DNA of 64,000 bases from PALSA-270 sp963770915 (GCA_963770915.1 CAVYRG010000001.1:868001-932000); one strand, 5' to 3'; shown: positions 16,932-26,405, numbered from the stretch's first letter. Numbers and translations are program-made. The notes: a model not told the origin generated them from the sequence alone.

Positions 16932-17618
16932 AGGCGCAATAACCGCATTCAGGATTTCAAACGGCTCTGGCCGCTCGGTGTAATCCTCATTCGCCGAAGA
17001 GTAAAGGATGGAGCCGTCGCGATCGAGCACATAGCTTGCCGGGATGGGCAGTTCCCAACCGTCGTCTCCATTCACAAATGGCAGATTGATGAACGCCCGG
17101 CGATAGACGGCCTGTTGATCATCAGGCACACGATAAACCAGTCTGAATTGGCGAGCTACCTGGTTGCCGGCGTCGCTGAGCAGCGGAAAGCGCAGCTTGT
17201 GCTGATCATGCATAAAGAAAGATTGCTGCACGGTTTGGGGAGAAATAGCGAGCAGCCTAGCGTCGGCCTCCGCCAGCTGCGGAACCATGAGATTCATCGC
17301 CTCAAGCTGCCCGACGCAAAACGGGCACCAACGCCCGCGGAAAAAGCAGACGATGAGGCGGCCCTTGCTCAGAAGCTCCCTGGAGGACACAAGGGACCCA
17401 TTGTGATCTTTCAGTTCGAAGGTTGGGGCCTTCGCGCCAGCCTGAAGGGCATTTGCGGCCAGTTGTTGAGCTTTGAGCAGCGAAATGACGCGTTGGTGAA
17501 TTGCTTGCACCTGCGCCGGCACGTACTTGGCGATCAGCTCTTTGCGCTCAGCGTAGATCTCGCGCAGGGGACGGATTTCCGTGGCGGGGGCCGATTCTTC
17601 AAGGGAGCGCCATTTCAT
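16890..17618 (-). CDS. Peroxiredoxin-like (AhpC/TSA family) protein
   Basis: A 242-residue thioredoxin-fold protein. A helical N-terminal extension (1-60) precedes the fold (PTFELKDHNGSLVSSREL), whose active-site motif is FFRGRWCPFCVGQL with C98 and C101. This is the Cys-x-x-Cys form of the AhpC/TSA family that likely reduces peroxides or acts as a thiol oxidoreductase in the cytoplasm; no signal peptide is seen. The last 13 residues (ERNATSSPQRSSE) are encoded by a dispersed intergenic repeat, so the natural C-terminus has been replaced or extended. Confidence 0.85.
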   Translation of the reverse strand: MKWRSLEESAPATEIRPLREIYAERKELIAKYVPAQVQAIHQRVISLLKAQQLAANALQAGAKAPTFELKDHNGSLVSSRELLSKGRLIVCFFRGRWCPFCVGQLEAMNLMVPQLAEADARLLAISPQTVQQSFFMHDQHKLRFPLLSDAGNQVARQFRLVYRVPDDQQAVYRRAFINLPFVNGDDGWELPIPASYVLDRDGSILYSSANEDYTERPEPFEILNAVIAPERNATSSPQRSSE

Positions 17619-17776
17619 GGTCTGCCAGCATTATAAAGAGAACTTAATCCTCTCTGTGACCGAGCACTCCAGCAACAGCCAGACCGTCATTCCTATTCAT
17701 TCCGGGTAACAATCTGCCGATATTACTGACTTGAGGTCGTAACGATCTGACAACCAAGTTCCCGGGAGGGCCCGGA

Positions 17777-18499
17777 ATGAAAATGATGATTGCCGACAGC
17801 GAATACATGTCTCGCCACGTCATCATGCAACTGTTTTCCGAAAGCAGTTTTGAAATCGTCTTTGTGAATACCGAAGAAGAAGCCTGGCAGCAGTTGGACT
17901 CGGAGGACCCGCCTCGCCTCCTGATTCTGGACGCGAAGATGCCCAAGCTGGACGCGATGGAGATCTGCCGCAAGATCAGGGAAAGAAGAGAAGCCAGCCC
18001 GCCTTACATTATTCTTTGCGGCCCGCAAAGTACACGGACGAATCTCATCGCCGGGCTCGATGCCGGCGCGGACGAGTTCATTAGCAAGCCACTGAACCGG
18101 GACGAACTGCGGGCGCGGGTCCGGGTGGCGCGGCGCTGGCTGGAGAAGGAGGAACAACTGAGCCGCGTCATACAGGGGTGGCGGGTCATGCTGGACACCC
18201 TGCCCTTTGGGGTTGCGGCCCTGGGGCAGAGCGATGAATTCCTGCGCGTGAACCGCGTGTTTGTCGAACTGCTCGGCTACGACATGAAGGACGTTGTGGG
18301 CAAGAACCGGCTAGGTTGCACGCTCCGCCGCACCGCCGACCTGGCGCGCGTGCGCGATGCCATTCGCCACAATCGCCAGTTTGATTGGGTGGAAATGGAG
18401 GTCTTTCACAAGGATGGGTCGAAGCGGACTCTGGTGGTTTGGGGAAGGCCCATAAAGGCAGGAGAGTTGGTGTTTCAGATTGTTACGGCGACCGAGTGA
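17777..18499 (+). CDS. Response regulator receiver protein with PAS domain
   Basis: A 240-residue two-domain signalling protein. The CheY-like receiver (1-125) has the acidic pocket around D7, the phospho-acceptor D52 in LLILDAKMP and K104 in FISKPLN; the usual switch Thr/Ser position holds C81. Residues 135-235 form a PAS domain (LDTLPFGVAALGQSDEFLRVN, ELLGYDMKDVVGKNRL, WVEMEVFHKDGSKRTLVVWG). There is no output domain for DNA binding or catalysis, so it probably works through protein contacts or as part of a phosphorelay. No histidine kinase gene is adjacent. The ATG lies after GGGAGGGCCCGG. Confidence 0.88.
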   Translation: MKMMIADSEYMSRHVIMQLFSESSFEIVFVNTEEEAWQQLDSEDPPRLLILDAKMPKLDAMEICRKIRERREASPPYIILCGPQSTRTNLIAGLDAGADEFISKPLNRDELRARVRVARRWLEKEEQLSRVIQGWRVMLDTLPFGVAALGQSDEFLRVNRVFVELLGYDMKDVVGKNRLGCTLRRTADLARVRDAIRHNRQFDWVEMEVFHKDGSKRTLVVWGRPIKAGELVFQIVTATE

Positions 18500-18520
18500 G
18501 GGTGCTTGCTATGCGTGGCT

Positions 18521-19879
<1,359 letters not shown>

Positions 19880-19977
19880 AGATTTACCGGTATTCTAACA
19901 GCGAGCGTCGCCCGCGTAGCATTGCGCAGCGCGGCCGAAGGTTCTCAGTTATCCTGTCTTGTCCTTTGGGAAACCAC

Positions 19978-20688
19978 ATGGCCAGCACCATCCCTGTTGT
20001 CCCCGGACCTTCCGCGCCATTGCTTGCGCCCCGCTGGCACACGGTTGTAACCGTGCTGATGCTGCTGGGGCTTTCCGCCGCGGGCGCCCGGAGCCACGGC
20101 CTTCCCACCAACCGCGCGCACGGCCACATTAGGAGTTACCTCTTCGCGGCCGCCATCGAGTGGATCATCGTAGCCTTTGTGTGGTTCGGCTTGCGTCTTC
20201 GCAGGTTCCGGCTGCTGGATTTGATCGGCGCACGATGGTCTGGTTGGATCAGCATTCTGCGCGACTTCGGGCTCGCGGCCGGCTTCCTTCTCATTTCCAA
20301 CTTCATCTTGGGGGTTTTGGCGCGTCTGCTTTCCGCCACGCCCAATCAGAACGTGCGCGCCCTGATGCCTCATGGAAAACCGGAAATCATGGCCTTCTTA
20401 CTACTTGCCGCCACCGCGGGATTCTGCGAGGAGATTATTTGCCGCGGTTACTTGCAACGCCAGTTCACAGTGATGACCGGCAATTCCGCCGCTGGGCTGG
20501 TCCTGCAGGGAATCGTCTTCGGCGCGGCGCATGGCTACCAGGGTCTGAAGTACATGCTGATCATTTCCGTTTTCGGCTGTTTGTTTGGGATCATGGCGCA
20601 TTGGAGGCGCAGCCTGCTGCCGGGTATGATCGCGCACTTCCTGCAGGATGGAGTGATCGGACTCTTGGCAGGCCTTGCGATGAAGTGA
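19978..20688 (+). CDS. CPBP-family intramembrane glutamic endopeptidase
   Basis: A 236-residue multi-pass membrane protein of the Rce1/CPBP family. Active-site residues are E151 and E152 in AGFCEEIICRGYLQRQ, R156, H185 in VFGAAHGYQG and the final motif HFLQD (about 222-226). About six hydrophobic segments are visible. Bacterial members cleave membrane peptides or lipoproteins or contribute to bacteriocin self-protection; the substrate here is unknown. The ATG was preferred over a TTG four codons upstream. The gene sits between ffh and a partial copy of the ffh 5' end, so it may have arrived or been moved in a duplication. Confidence 0.88.
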   Translation: MASTIPVVPGPSAPLLAPRWHTVVTVLMLLGLSAAGARSHGLPTNRAHGHIRSYLFAAAIEWIIVAFVWFGLRLRRFRLLDLIGARWSGWISILRDFGLAAGFLLISNFILGVLARLLSATPNQNVRALMPHGKPEIMAFLLLAATAGFCEEIICRGYLQRQFTVMTGNSAAGLVLQGIVFGAAHGYQGLKYMLIISVFGCLFGIMAHWRRSLLPGMIAHFLQDGVIGLLAGLAMK

Positions 20689-20694
20689 GGGGGC

Positions 20695-20764
20695 TCGCGC
20701 AGCTGCCTCCTGCATGTTTTCTTCACTGAGAACCGCCTGCCCGCGCAGGGTTTTGAACGCGCGC
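20695..20764 (-). pseudogene. Partial duplicate of the ffh 5' coding region
   Basis: Seventy bases match ffh 19782-19850 with three substitutions and one inserted base. They encode RAFKTLRGQAVLSEENMQEA, corresponding to Ffh residues 11-30 (RAFKTLRGQAVLNEENMQEA). The copy has no start or downstream continuation and is fused at its right side to a truncated membrane-protein gene. It is in direct orientation relative to ffh. Confidence 0.85.
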
Positions 20765-20948
20765 ACGCGGCTGCTATCACCCAATCGACCGCACGCAGCT
20801 TTGCGTTTCCCGCCCGTATGAGCAGCGTCATTGCGCCGATCAGGAAGGGAAAACCATAGACAAAGAGCTGCATCCGCGGCGAGTGTTTCGGTGTGTATCG
20901 ACACATCGCTCCGATGTCCTTGGGCGTGACCGCGTATTCGATCGTCAT
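20765..20948 (-). pseudogene. Truncated N-terminus of a YcxB-like membrane protein
   Basis: The reading frame starts with MTIEYAVTPKDIGAMCRYTP and continues through one hydrophobic segment (QLFVYGFPFLIGAMTLLI) to about residue 61, where it runs into the ffh fragment and loses sense. The opening recalls YcxB-like proteins, which are usually about 150-170 residues with two membrane helices. The rest of the gene is missing, so this is a 5' fragment. A start-site AGCGGAAG lies upstream. A hybrid product running on to 20535 is possible but unlikely to fold. Confidence 0.65.
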
Positions 20949-21020
20949 GTAAATTCTTCCGCTTCCCGGTTGATGTGAGGCTTTGGGCCGATTCGCTAAA
21001 ACAGTGCGACCAGGCGACCC

Positions 21021-21356
21021 TCAGCGCGTCGCCAGCGCGAGTTCTTGCCGGACAATTTTCTTGTTGGTCTGCGGGAATTTGCTCTTAGCTTCGATCCCCA
21101 GCCGTCCCGCGTAATGAAGCAATTTATCCACGCTCTTGTTGGCGATCTTCCCGTTGAGCAACTCACTGACGCGCGGCTGGGGCTCTCCCAAAATTACCTG
21201 CAGCTGCTTTTGCGAATACTTGCGCGCATACCTCAAAATCGCCTCATACAAATCTGACTTGAATTTCAGAGCCGTGGCCTGCTCCGGGGAAAAACCCAGA
21301 TCATCCAGCACATTGCCTCGACTTACGTGAATTGGCTTACTGCGCCCGCCTGCCAT
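21021..21356 (-). CDS. XRE-family HTH protein (HigA-type antitoxin, no toxin seen)
   Basis: A 111-residue DNA-binding protein. The helix-turn-helix is YSQKQLQVILGEPQPRVSELLNGKI (about 48-72) followed by KSVDKLLHYAGRLGIE, the pattern of antitoxins paired with HigB or Gp49-like toxins. No such toxin gene lies on either side: upstream is the promoter region and then the HDAC gene, downstream the ffh/YcxB junction. It may be an orphan antitoxin or a repressor of another locus. The TGTATA direct repeats just upstream are a possible autoregulatory site. Confidence 0.75.
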   Translation of the reverse strand: MAGGRSKPIHVSRGNVLDDLGFSPEQATALKFKSDLYEAILRYARKYSQKQLQVILGEPQPRVSELLNGKIANKSVDKLLHYAGRLGIEAKSKFPQTNKKIVRQELALATR

Positions 21357-21416
21357 GTTTCTTTCCCTCCAGCATTCGCGCCCTTACCATCTTCAACCGT
21401 TGCCACAAAAACCAGA

Positions 21417-21440
21417 TGTATACATTTAACTGTATATATC
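21417..21440 (-). promoter_or_regulatory. TGTATA direct repeat upstream of the HTH gene
   Basis: TGTATA occurs twice with a 14-base period (21417-21422 and 21431-21436) in an AT-rich leader about 65-80 bases before the XRE gene. The TATACA/TATATA content could act as a -10 box and the repeats as an operator. This is inferred from spacing only. Confidence 0.35.
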
Positions 21441-21492
21441 GGTTTTCGGGACATTACGCCAGGCCAAGAAGATCTCGCCAGTCACGGAACGG

Positions 21493-22491
21493 TTATACGA
21501 CCCTGCCTCCATTGGGAACGGCAAACACTTCCTTCGCCGTCAGCACCGTATTGCAGTGGATCGTCACCGTGTCATCGACTTTCCGCGCATAGCCGCCGGC
21601 GTAAGTCACCATCACCGGAATCTCGCGCGTGCGCGCCACGCGAAATACCAGCTCATCGCGGCGTTTCAGGCCTGCAATGGTCAGCCCAAGCCCGCCCAGC
21701 TGATCTTCGCAATACGGATCGGCCCCGGCGATGTAGCAGATCAGCTCCGGCTCGAACTGCCGCAGGCCCGAGCTGAGCGCGTTGTCAAGCCAGGCCAGAT
21801 AGTCGTCGTCGCCAATCCCATCGGGCAGATCGACATCGATCGACGACATGGCTTTGTACATCGGATAGTTATTGTGCTGATGTAGAGAAATGGTGAAGAC
21901 ATCGCCGCCGAGCGCCTGGCGCAGACGGGGAAGGGGCGAGGCCGCCCGCGAGGGCAGCGGATCGCTCGGCGTGCGCGTGCCGGCAAAGATCGCGGCGGTC
22001 CCGTTCCCCTGGTGTACATCGCAATCTACGGTCATGGCAGTGCGGATTTTGCTATCGCGCTGCATGCGGCGAATGGCAACCGCCACGTCGTGAATCATGC
22101 AGAAGCCTTCGCCATGATCGGGAAACGCGTGATGAAAACCGCCCCCAATGTTGAACGCCACGCCCTCCTGCAAAGCATGCTGCGCCGCCAAAATCGAGCC
22201 GCCCGCCGCCAGCCAGAAGGCCCGCACCAACTCCAAAGAATACGGGATCTCCATTTCCATCTCTTCCCGCGCCGAAAGCGTACCCGTCTTCAGCTTCTGT
22301 ACATACTCCGGCTTGTGAACCAGCAGCACGTCCTGGTCGGAAGCAGGTTCGGGCGCGAGGAAGTCCGCCGCCTCGGCCACGCCGGTTTCAATCAGCCGAT
22401 CATGAATGTAGCGAAACTTCTCCGCCGGAAAAACGTGCTGGCCGATGGGCAGGTAGTAATCAGGTGAGTAGACCAGTTTAAAGGGGAGCAT
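21493..22491 (-). CDS. Histone-deacetylase-family (acetoin utilisation/APAH-like) deacetylase
   Basis: A 332-residue zinc amidohydrolase that removes acetyl groups from proteins or small amines. The family signatures are GGGFHHAFPDHGEGFC with the catalytic His pair H120/H121, zinc ligands D158 and H160 in VDCDVHQGNGTA, a further Asp in IAGADPY, and the transition-state Tyr in TYAGGYAR. Between the zinc-binding motif and VFTISLHQHNNYP there is a 26-residue Pro/Arg-rich insertion (about 172-198, TRTPSDPLPSRAASPLPRLR) that I do not recall in the family and that is coded by a GC-rich repeat-like stretch. The substrate is not deducible. Confidence 0.9.
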   Translation of the reverse strand: MLPFKLVYSPDYYLPIGQHVFPAEKFRYIHDRLIETGVAEAADFLAPEPASDQDVLLVHKPEYVQKLKTGTLSAREEMEMEIPYSLELVRAFWLAAGGSILAAQHALQEGVAFNIGGGFHHAFPDHGEGFCMIHDVAVAIRRMQRDSKIRTAMTVDCDVHQGNGTAAIFAGTRTPSDPLPSRAASPLPRLRQALGGDVFTISLHQHNNYPMYKAMSSIDVDLPDGIGDDDYLAWLDNALSSGLRQFEPELICYIAGADPYCEDQLGGLGLTIAGLKRRDELVFRVARTREIPVMVTYAGGYARKVDDTVTIHCNTVLTAKEVFAVPNGGRVV

Positions 22492-22543
22492 GCTGCCATC
22501 ATCATACGACTGCGGATGAGAGCATTTGCTGAGGCAGACGATT

Positions 22544-22571
22544 CGTATCAGGATACGGCTTCAGCCATATC
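22544..22571 (+). repeat. REP element (CGTATCAGG head plus GATACGGCTTCAGCCATATC hairpin)
   Basis: It begins with CGTATCAGG and continues as an imperfect palindrome with the TTCA loop. The stem is nearly identical to the REPs near the RAYT gene. It pairs with the inverted element 60 bases downstream to form a BIME-like unit in the gap upstream of the HDAC gene. Confidence 0.8.
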
Positions 22572-22630
22572 GGGGCGCGCAACTTAATTAAGGAACCCGC
22601 CGGAGGCGAGTCGAAATCGTCCGGGGCAAC

Positions 22631-22659
22631 GGCGCGACTGAAAGGCGCGCCCTGATACG
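22631..22659 (-). repeat. REP element, inverted mate of the previous one
   Basis: Read on the minus strand it is CGTATCAGGGCGCGCCTTTC followed by AGTCGCGCC. It has the same CGTATCAGG head but a GC-rich stem, like the A-type REPs around 31 kb. Confidence 0.8.
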
Positions 22660-22693
22660 AAGCCACGCACGGCACACGTCCCGGCTAGAGCAA

Positions 22694-22915
22694 TCACCTT
22701 GGGAACTTCCGCCGCAGGTCCATCACAACCCAGGCCAGGATAAGCAATCCGATCAGCGCGCTCAGCAGTCGCGGCAAGGCTCCCCGCAACTGATAGAATG
22801 CGCGGCGGCCCGCAATCCCGTAGGCACGCAACTCCCCGTTCAGCGACGAGTTCACCGCATAGAGGCCGAGCGTCACGGCCAGAAGATCAATCCAAATCTG
22901 TGCCAGAAATCGCAT
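22694..22915 (-). CDS. Small membrane protein downstream of hspR
   Basis: A 73-residue protein with two hydrophobic segments (FLAQIWIDLLAVTLGLYAV near the N-terminus and LLSALIGLLILAWVVM near the C-terminus) and a basic tail. I do not recognise the family. It starts six bases after the hspR stop codon and is almost certainly translated from the same message, so it may belong to the stress response. Confidence 0.7.
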   Translation of the reverse strand: MRFLAQIWIDLLAVTLGLYAVNSSLNGELRAYGIAGRRAFYQLRGALPRLLSALIGLLILAWVVMDLRRKFPR

Positions 22916-22921
22916 CTTGGA

Positions 22922-23320
22922 CTATTTTTTCTTGCCCGGTTGCACCGCTGGCACGATGGCGCGGCGCACCGGCACGATCGCGCCTTTCGACGCATCCGTG
23001 GCGGCGCTGGCGCGAGAGAGAACTTCCTCCTGAATATATTTCACGAAGTCCTGAATCTGGCGCTGCATCTCCTCCATGCGCTCGCGCATTTGCAGGATGA
23101 TGGCCATGCCGCTGATGTTCACGCCCAAGTCCCGCGCCAGCGAAAGGATGAACTCCAGCCGCTGCAGATCCTCGTCGGTGTAGAGGCGCGTGTTGCCTTC
23201 GGTGCGCGATGGCTTCAGCAATCCTTCGCGCTCATAAAGCCGCAGCGTCTGCGGATGAATGCCATACATCTCGGCCACCGCCGAGATCATGTAAGCGCCC
23301 TTCGATTTGCGCTTGGTCAT
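22922..23320 (-). CDS. hspR: MerR-family heat-shock regulator HspR
   Basis: A 132-residue regulator. The winged helix-turn-helix (AYMISAVAEMYGIHPQTLRL, YEREGLLKPSRTEGNTRLYT) and the following helix (LQRLEFILSLARDLGVNISG) carry the HspR pattern, with IHPQTLRLYEREGLL diagnostic. A coiled-coil (ILQMRERMEEMQRQIQDFVK) dimerises it. The Ala/Val-rich basic tail is variable. HspR represses chaperone genes by binding HAIR inverted repeats with DnaK as co-repressor. A HAIR-like site overlaps the dnaK promoter at 29.7 kb. The inner ATG (MTKRKSKGAYMIS) was chosen over an upstream one because family members begin close to the HTH. Confidence 0.88.
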   Translation of the reverse strand: MTKRKSKGAYMISAVAEMYGIHPQTLRLYEREGLLKPSRTEGNTRLYTDEDLQRLEFILSLARDLGVNISGMAIILQMRERMEEMQRQIQDFVKYIQEEVLSRASAATDASKGAIVPVRRAIVPAVQPGKKK

Positions 23321-23350
23321 CGCCCCATACTTTACAACAAAAGCCACGTC

Positions 23351-23422
23351 GGCCACGGATTCGCGGATTTCACGGATCTAATTTCTAAGGTGATCCATGT
23401 TGATCCGCGTCAATCCGTGGCC
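23351..23422. repeat. Dispersed repeat with GGCCACGGATT ends (copy 1)
   Basis: GGCCACGGATT and AATCCGTGGCC form perfect 11-base inverted ends of a 72-base unit. Internal matter includes TCACGGATC and GATCCGCGTC. Two further copies at 25055 and 27598 share the ends. All three fall in gaps within the dnaK-hspR region. Confidence 0.8.
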
Positions 23423-23429
23423 TAGAAGT

Positions 23430-24830
23430 TCAAGCGGCGGGCTGCGGTTTTTCCTGCGGGGCGGCGGTCCAACCCGCCGGCTTCACGGCGTGGTTCAGGT
23501 AATAAGCCACGAAGCCCGCGCCGATCAGAATCATGCCCAGCGCGAACGAACTCATCCCCAGCACGCGCTCGGCTTCGCTGCGAACCATATCAAATCCCAA
23601 CAAGAGCGCGGGAGGAATGCCGATGGCAATCGCGCCCAAAATGCCGCCCGGGACGCGGAAGGGCCGCGCCAGTTCCGGCTCGCGGAAGCGCAGCGCAATC
23701 AGAGCGGCAAACTCCAGCGCCAGGCTTGCGCCATAAAGAAGAATGTCGATGGTCACCAGCCGCTCAAAGCCCAGGCCCAGGCACAAAGCCCACCCAAAAG
23801 CGCACGCTAGAATGGCCACCCATGGCGCCCGGCGCCAATTCAGGCGGCCGAAGACGCGCGGCAGCATGCCGTCCTGCGCCATGGCTAGCGGCAGGCGCGA
23901 GTAGCTCATCACCAGCGCGTTGAACATGCCGAACGCGCTCATCATGCCGCCCAGCACCAGGCCAGCCCGCAGCAGCGGCCCGCCGAGCATCGCGGCAATG
24001 TCGGCCCACGAGCCCGTTTCCCACGCCGCAGGCGGCAGGCCGGTCATCCACACCGCGGCCACCGGCACAATATAGGTCAGCGTAACCAGAACCACCGCCG
24101 CGATCATGGCCCGCGGATAAGTCCGCTGCGGCTTCTCGACCTCGGTCGCAATGGTCGAGGCGTTATCCCAGCCCATGTAATTCCACATGCAGATCAGCAG
24201 CCCGCCGATCAGATCGACGTGCGAAGTAGTCGGCTTAGTCACCGCGTGCAGCAACCCTCCGTACTTCCATGGCGAAAGAACCACAATCAGCGCGAACGGC
24301 GAGGACAGCAGAAAGAAAAGCCACAGCGAAGTCGTCGAAACCACGCGCACGCCCAGGATGTTCAGCAGCGTGCACGCCCCTACGACGGCCAGCCCAACCA
24401 TCAGGCCACGGTGGCCTTCCGCAAACCAGGGGAACAGGCGATCGAGATAAAGAATGAACAGGGTGGGGTAGATCGCCATGTCGAAAATCGACGCCACCAG
24501 CGACAGCCAGGCCTCCTGAAATCCCCAAAAATCCCCCATCGCGCGCCGCACCCAGGCGTAATAGCCGCCTTCGTGGGGCAAGGCGCTGGCCAACTCGCCG
24601 ATCATGAACGCCGTAGGCAGGCTCCACAGCAGCGGCGTCAGCGCCATGAAGAGGATGGCGCGGCCATAGCCCGCGCCGTGCACGATGTCTTCAATGCCAT
24701 AGGTGCCGCCCGAGACCATAAAGAAGGTGGCGGCGACCAGTGGCCAAAGCGTGAGGCGGACGGATTTCTTCCGGGTGGGTACGGGCAGGGGGGATTGATC
24801 TTCCTGACGAGGGGCGCTAGCTGTTGCCAA
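23430..24830 (-). CDS. APC-superfamily amino acid permease
   Basis: A 466-residue inner-membrane transporter with about twelve hydrophobic segments. The first helix carries the substrate and sodium/proton site motif FFMVSGGTYGIEDIV (about 36-50), a variant of the GSGI motif of APC transporters. Further markers are ALPHEGGYYAWVRRAMGDFWGF and TIATEVEKPQRTYPRAM, typical of the amino acid/polyamine branch. It likely imports an amino acid by proton symport; the substrate is unknown. The start is a TTG with GGAGG 12 bases before it; no ATG precedes the first helix in frame. It interrupts the dnaJ-hspR order. Confidence 0.88.
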   Translation of the reverse strand: MATASAPRQEDQSPLPVPTRKKSVRLTLWPLVAATFFMVSGGTYGIEDIVHGAGYGRAILFMALTPLLWSLPTAFMIGELASALPHEGGYYAWVRRAMGDFWGFQEAWLSLVASIFDMAIYPTLFILYLDRLFPWFAEGHRGLMVGLAVVGACTLLNILGVRVVSTTSLWLFFLLSSPFALIVVLSPWKYGGLLHAVTKPTTSHVDLIGGLLICMWNYMGWDNASTIATEVEKPQRTYPRAMIAAVVLVTLTYIVPVAAVWMTGLPPAAWETGSWADIAAMLGGPLLRAGLVLGGMMSAFGMFNALVMSYSRLPLAMAQDGMLPRVFGRLNWRRAPWVAILACAFGWALCLGLGFERLVTIDILLYGASLALEFAALIALRFREPELARPFRVPGGILGAIAIGIPPALLLGFDMVRSEAERVLGMSSFALGMILIGAGFVAYYLNHAVKPAGWTAAPQEKPQPAA

Positions 24831-25054
24831 TTTCTATGTGTTCCTCCCTTGAGCGAATCACTCTCAGCCCCGCCATGGCGCTTGCCGTGCTGATTGGGCC
24901 TTCTGGTAGGGGGTTAGATTCCAGAAGCTCGGCTGAAGTTACTTCGCAGTCGCAGGATACGGGAAATTGGCGGGGACGCAAGAAAATTTTTTGGAAAGTC
25001 TTTGTCAGTGGAAGGGAGGACGAAGGTAATGAGGCGAAAATCCAAAAACCGGCC

Positions 25055-25129
25055 GCCACGGATTAACACGGATTCCCTACGAGGAAGATTTGCCGGATCG
25101 ATCAGCGAATATCCGCGCAAATCCGTGGC
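25055..25129. repeat. Dispersed repeat with GCCACGGATT ends (copy 2)
   Basis: GCCACGGATTAACACGGATT opens and ATCCGCGCAAATCCGTGGC closes this copy. It lies seven bases from the dnaJ stop in the 305-base gap upstream of the permease gene. Apart from the permease leader nothing else is seen in that gap. Confidence 0.8.
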
Positions 25130-25135
25130 CCGAGG

Positions 25136-26347
25136 TTACAGATCCTTGAACAACTCCGCCCTTGGGTCCTCGGGATTCCGTTTTGCCAGCTCGCGCAGCA
25201 CTTCTTTGGTCTCTTCATCGCGCGGAACCGGTACCGCGATCTTCACTTCGACAATCTCATCCCCGCGCGCGCCGTCTTTCGTCGCCGACGGCACGCCCTT
25301 TTCCCGCAGCCGGAGCTTCTGTCCGGATTGCGTCCCCGGCGGAATCCGCAGCAGCGTGCGACCGTCTATGGTCGGCACCTCGACCTTCGCCCCCAACGCC
25401 GCTTCCGTCACGCTCACCGGCACGGTCAGATGAATGTCGTCCCCGTCGCGGTGAAACACGGGATGGTCGCCCGTGCGAATAATCGCGTAGAGGTCTCCGG
25501 TCGGCCCGCCGTGCACTCCGGCGTTACCCTTTCCGGCCAGGCGGATGCGCTGCCCATCGCGCGTCCCCGGCTTGATACGGACCTCCAGCGGCTCGGTGCG
25601 TTCGATCGTGCCCTCGCCATGGCACACCGGACAGGTCGAAATGTTCTTCCCCGTCCCATGGCAGCGCGGGCACGGCACGTTAAACTTCATGCGCCCGCTG
25701 GTTTGGGTGATCTGCCCGCTGCCACCGCACTGCGGACACTTTCCGGGTGCCTCGATGTATCCCTGGCCGTGACAGTTACCGCAGGTATCGCGCCGCGTGA
25801 CGCTCAGCCGCATCACCCCGCCGCGAATCGCGGTCCAGAAAGGCACGTTGACCTGATACTCCAAATCGTCGCCTGGCTCCGGCCCTTCGGCGTGAGCGCC
25901 GCCCCGGCCCCCGAAGATGCCCGAAAAAATATCTTTGAAGCCTCCGCTGCCAGTCTTTCGCCCCCGCGCGCCATCCACCAGATCGGAAAAATCAAATCCG
26001 CTGAAGTCGAAATTTCCGCCTTGCGGCCCAGCGCCGCCGCCGGGAAAGCCACCACCCGGAAAGCCCCCGCTAGCCCCGGCCCGCGCATAAGCGTCCGCCG
26101 TAGCCGGATCGATGTTGTCTGAGTAGAACCCGACCTGATCGTAGATTTTCCGCTTCTTGGGATCGCTGAGAACGTCGTTGGCTTCCGACATGGCCTTGAA
26201 CTTCTCTTCCGCCGCCTTGTCGCCGGGATTGACGTCGGGATGATACTTCCGCGCCAGCTTGCGGAACGCCTTGCGGATATCCTCCGCCGAGGCGGATTTC
26301 TTCACCCCGAGCGTGCCGTAGTAGTCCTTTTTTTCGGTTGTCGCCAT
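25136..26347 (-). CDS. dnaJ: Chaperone DnaJ
   Basis: A 403-residue Hsp40 that stimulates DnaK ATPase and delivers substrates. The J domain (8-72) has the HPD triplet in ARKYHPDVNPGD; a long Gly/Phe-rich linker (about 88-150, GFPGGGFPGGGAG) follows. The zinc-finger domain contains all four CxxCxGxG units (CGNCHGQG, CPQCGGSG, CPRCHGTG, CPVCHGEG), so two zincs are expected. The two C-terminal beta domains run from about 260 to the end. The four complete zinc motifs identify DnaJ rather than CbpA. It is downstream of dnaK on the same strand, but two genes of unknown function lie between. Confidence 0.94.
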   Translation of the reverse strand: MATTEKKDYYGTLGVKKSASAEDIRKAFRKLARKYHPDVNPGDKAAEEKFKAMSEANDVLSDPKKRKIYDQVGFYSDNIDPATADAYARAGASGGFPGGGFPGGGAGPQGGNFDFSGFDFSDLVDGARGRKTGSGGFKDIFSGIFGGRGGAHAEGPEPGDDLEYQVNVPFWTAIRGGVMRLSVTRRDTCGNCHGQGYIEAPGKCPQCGGSGQITQTSGRMKFNVPCPRCHGTGKNISTCPVCHGEGTIERTEPLEVRIKPGTRDGQRIRLAGKGNAGVHGGPTGDLYAIIRTGDHPVFHRDGDDIHLTVPVSVTEAALGAKVEVPTIDGRTLLRIPPGTQSGQKLRLREKGVPSATKDGARGDEIVEVKIAVPVPRDEETKEVLRELAKRNPEDPRAELFKDL

Positions 26348-26372
26348 TGATAGAAGTTACGTCAAACGCGTC

Positions 26373-26405
26373 GTCATCCTGAGCGGAGACTCCGCCCAGG
26401 ATGAC
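26373..26405. repeat. Hairpin repeat GTCATCCTGAGCGGAG
   Basis: Two 16-base arms (GTCATCCTGAGCGGAG and CTCCGCCCAGGATGAC) with one mismatch form a nearly perfect palindrome in the 63-base gap upstream of dnaJ. This family (GTCATCCTGAG) is widespread between genes in Acidobacteria and related phyla. It could attenuate read-through from the gene upstream. Confidence 0.75.

Noticed and set aside
20401..20904. 167-codon minus-strand frame containing RAFKTLRGQAVLSEENMQEA
   Set aside because: It mixes a true ffh fragment with antisense of the CPBP gene; no start or family fits, so only the fragment was listed.
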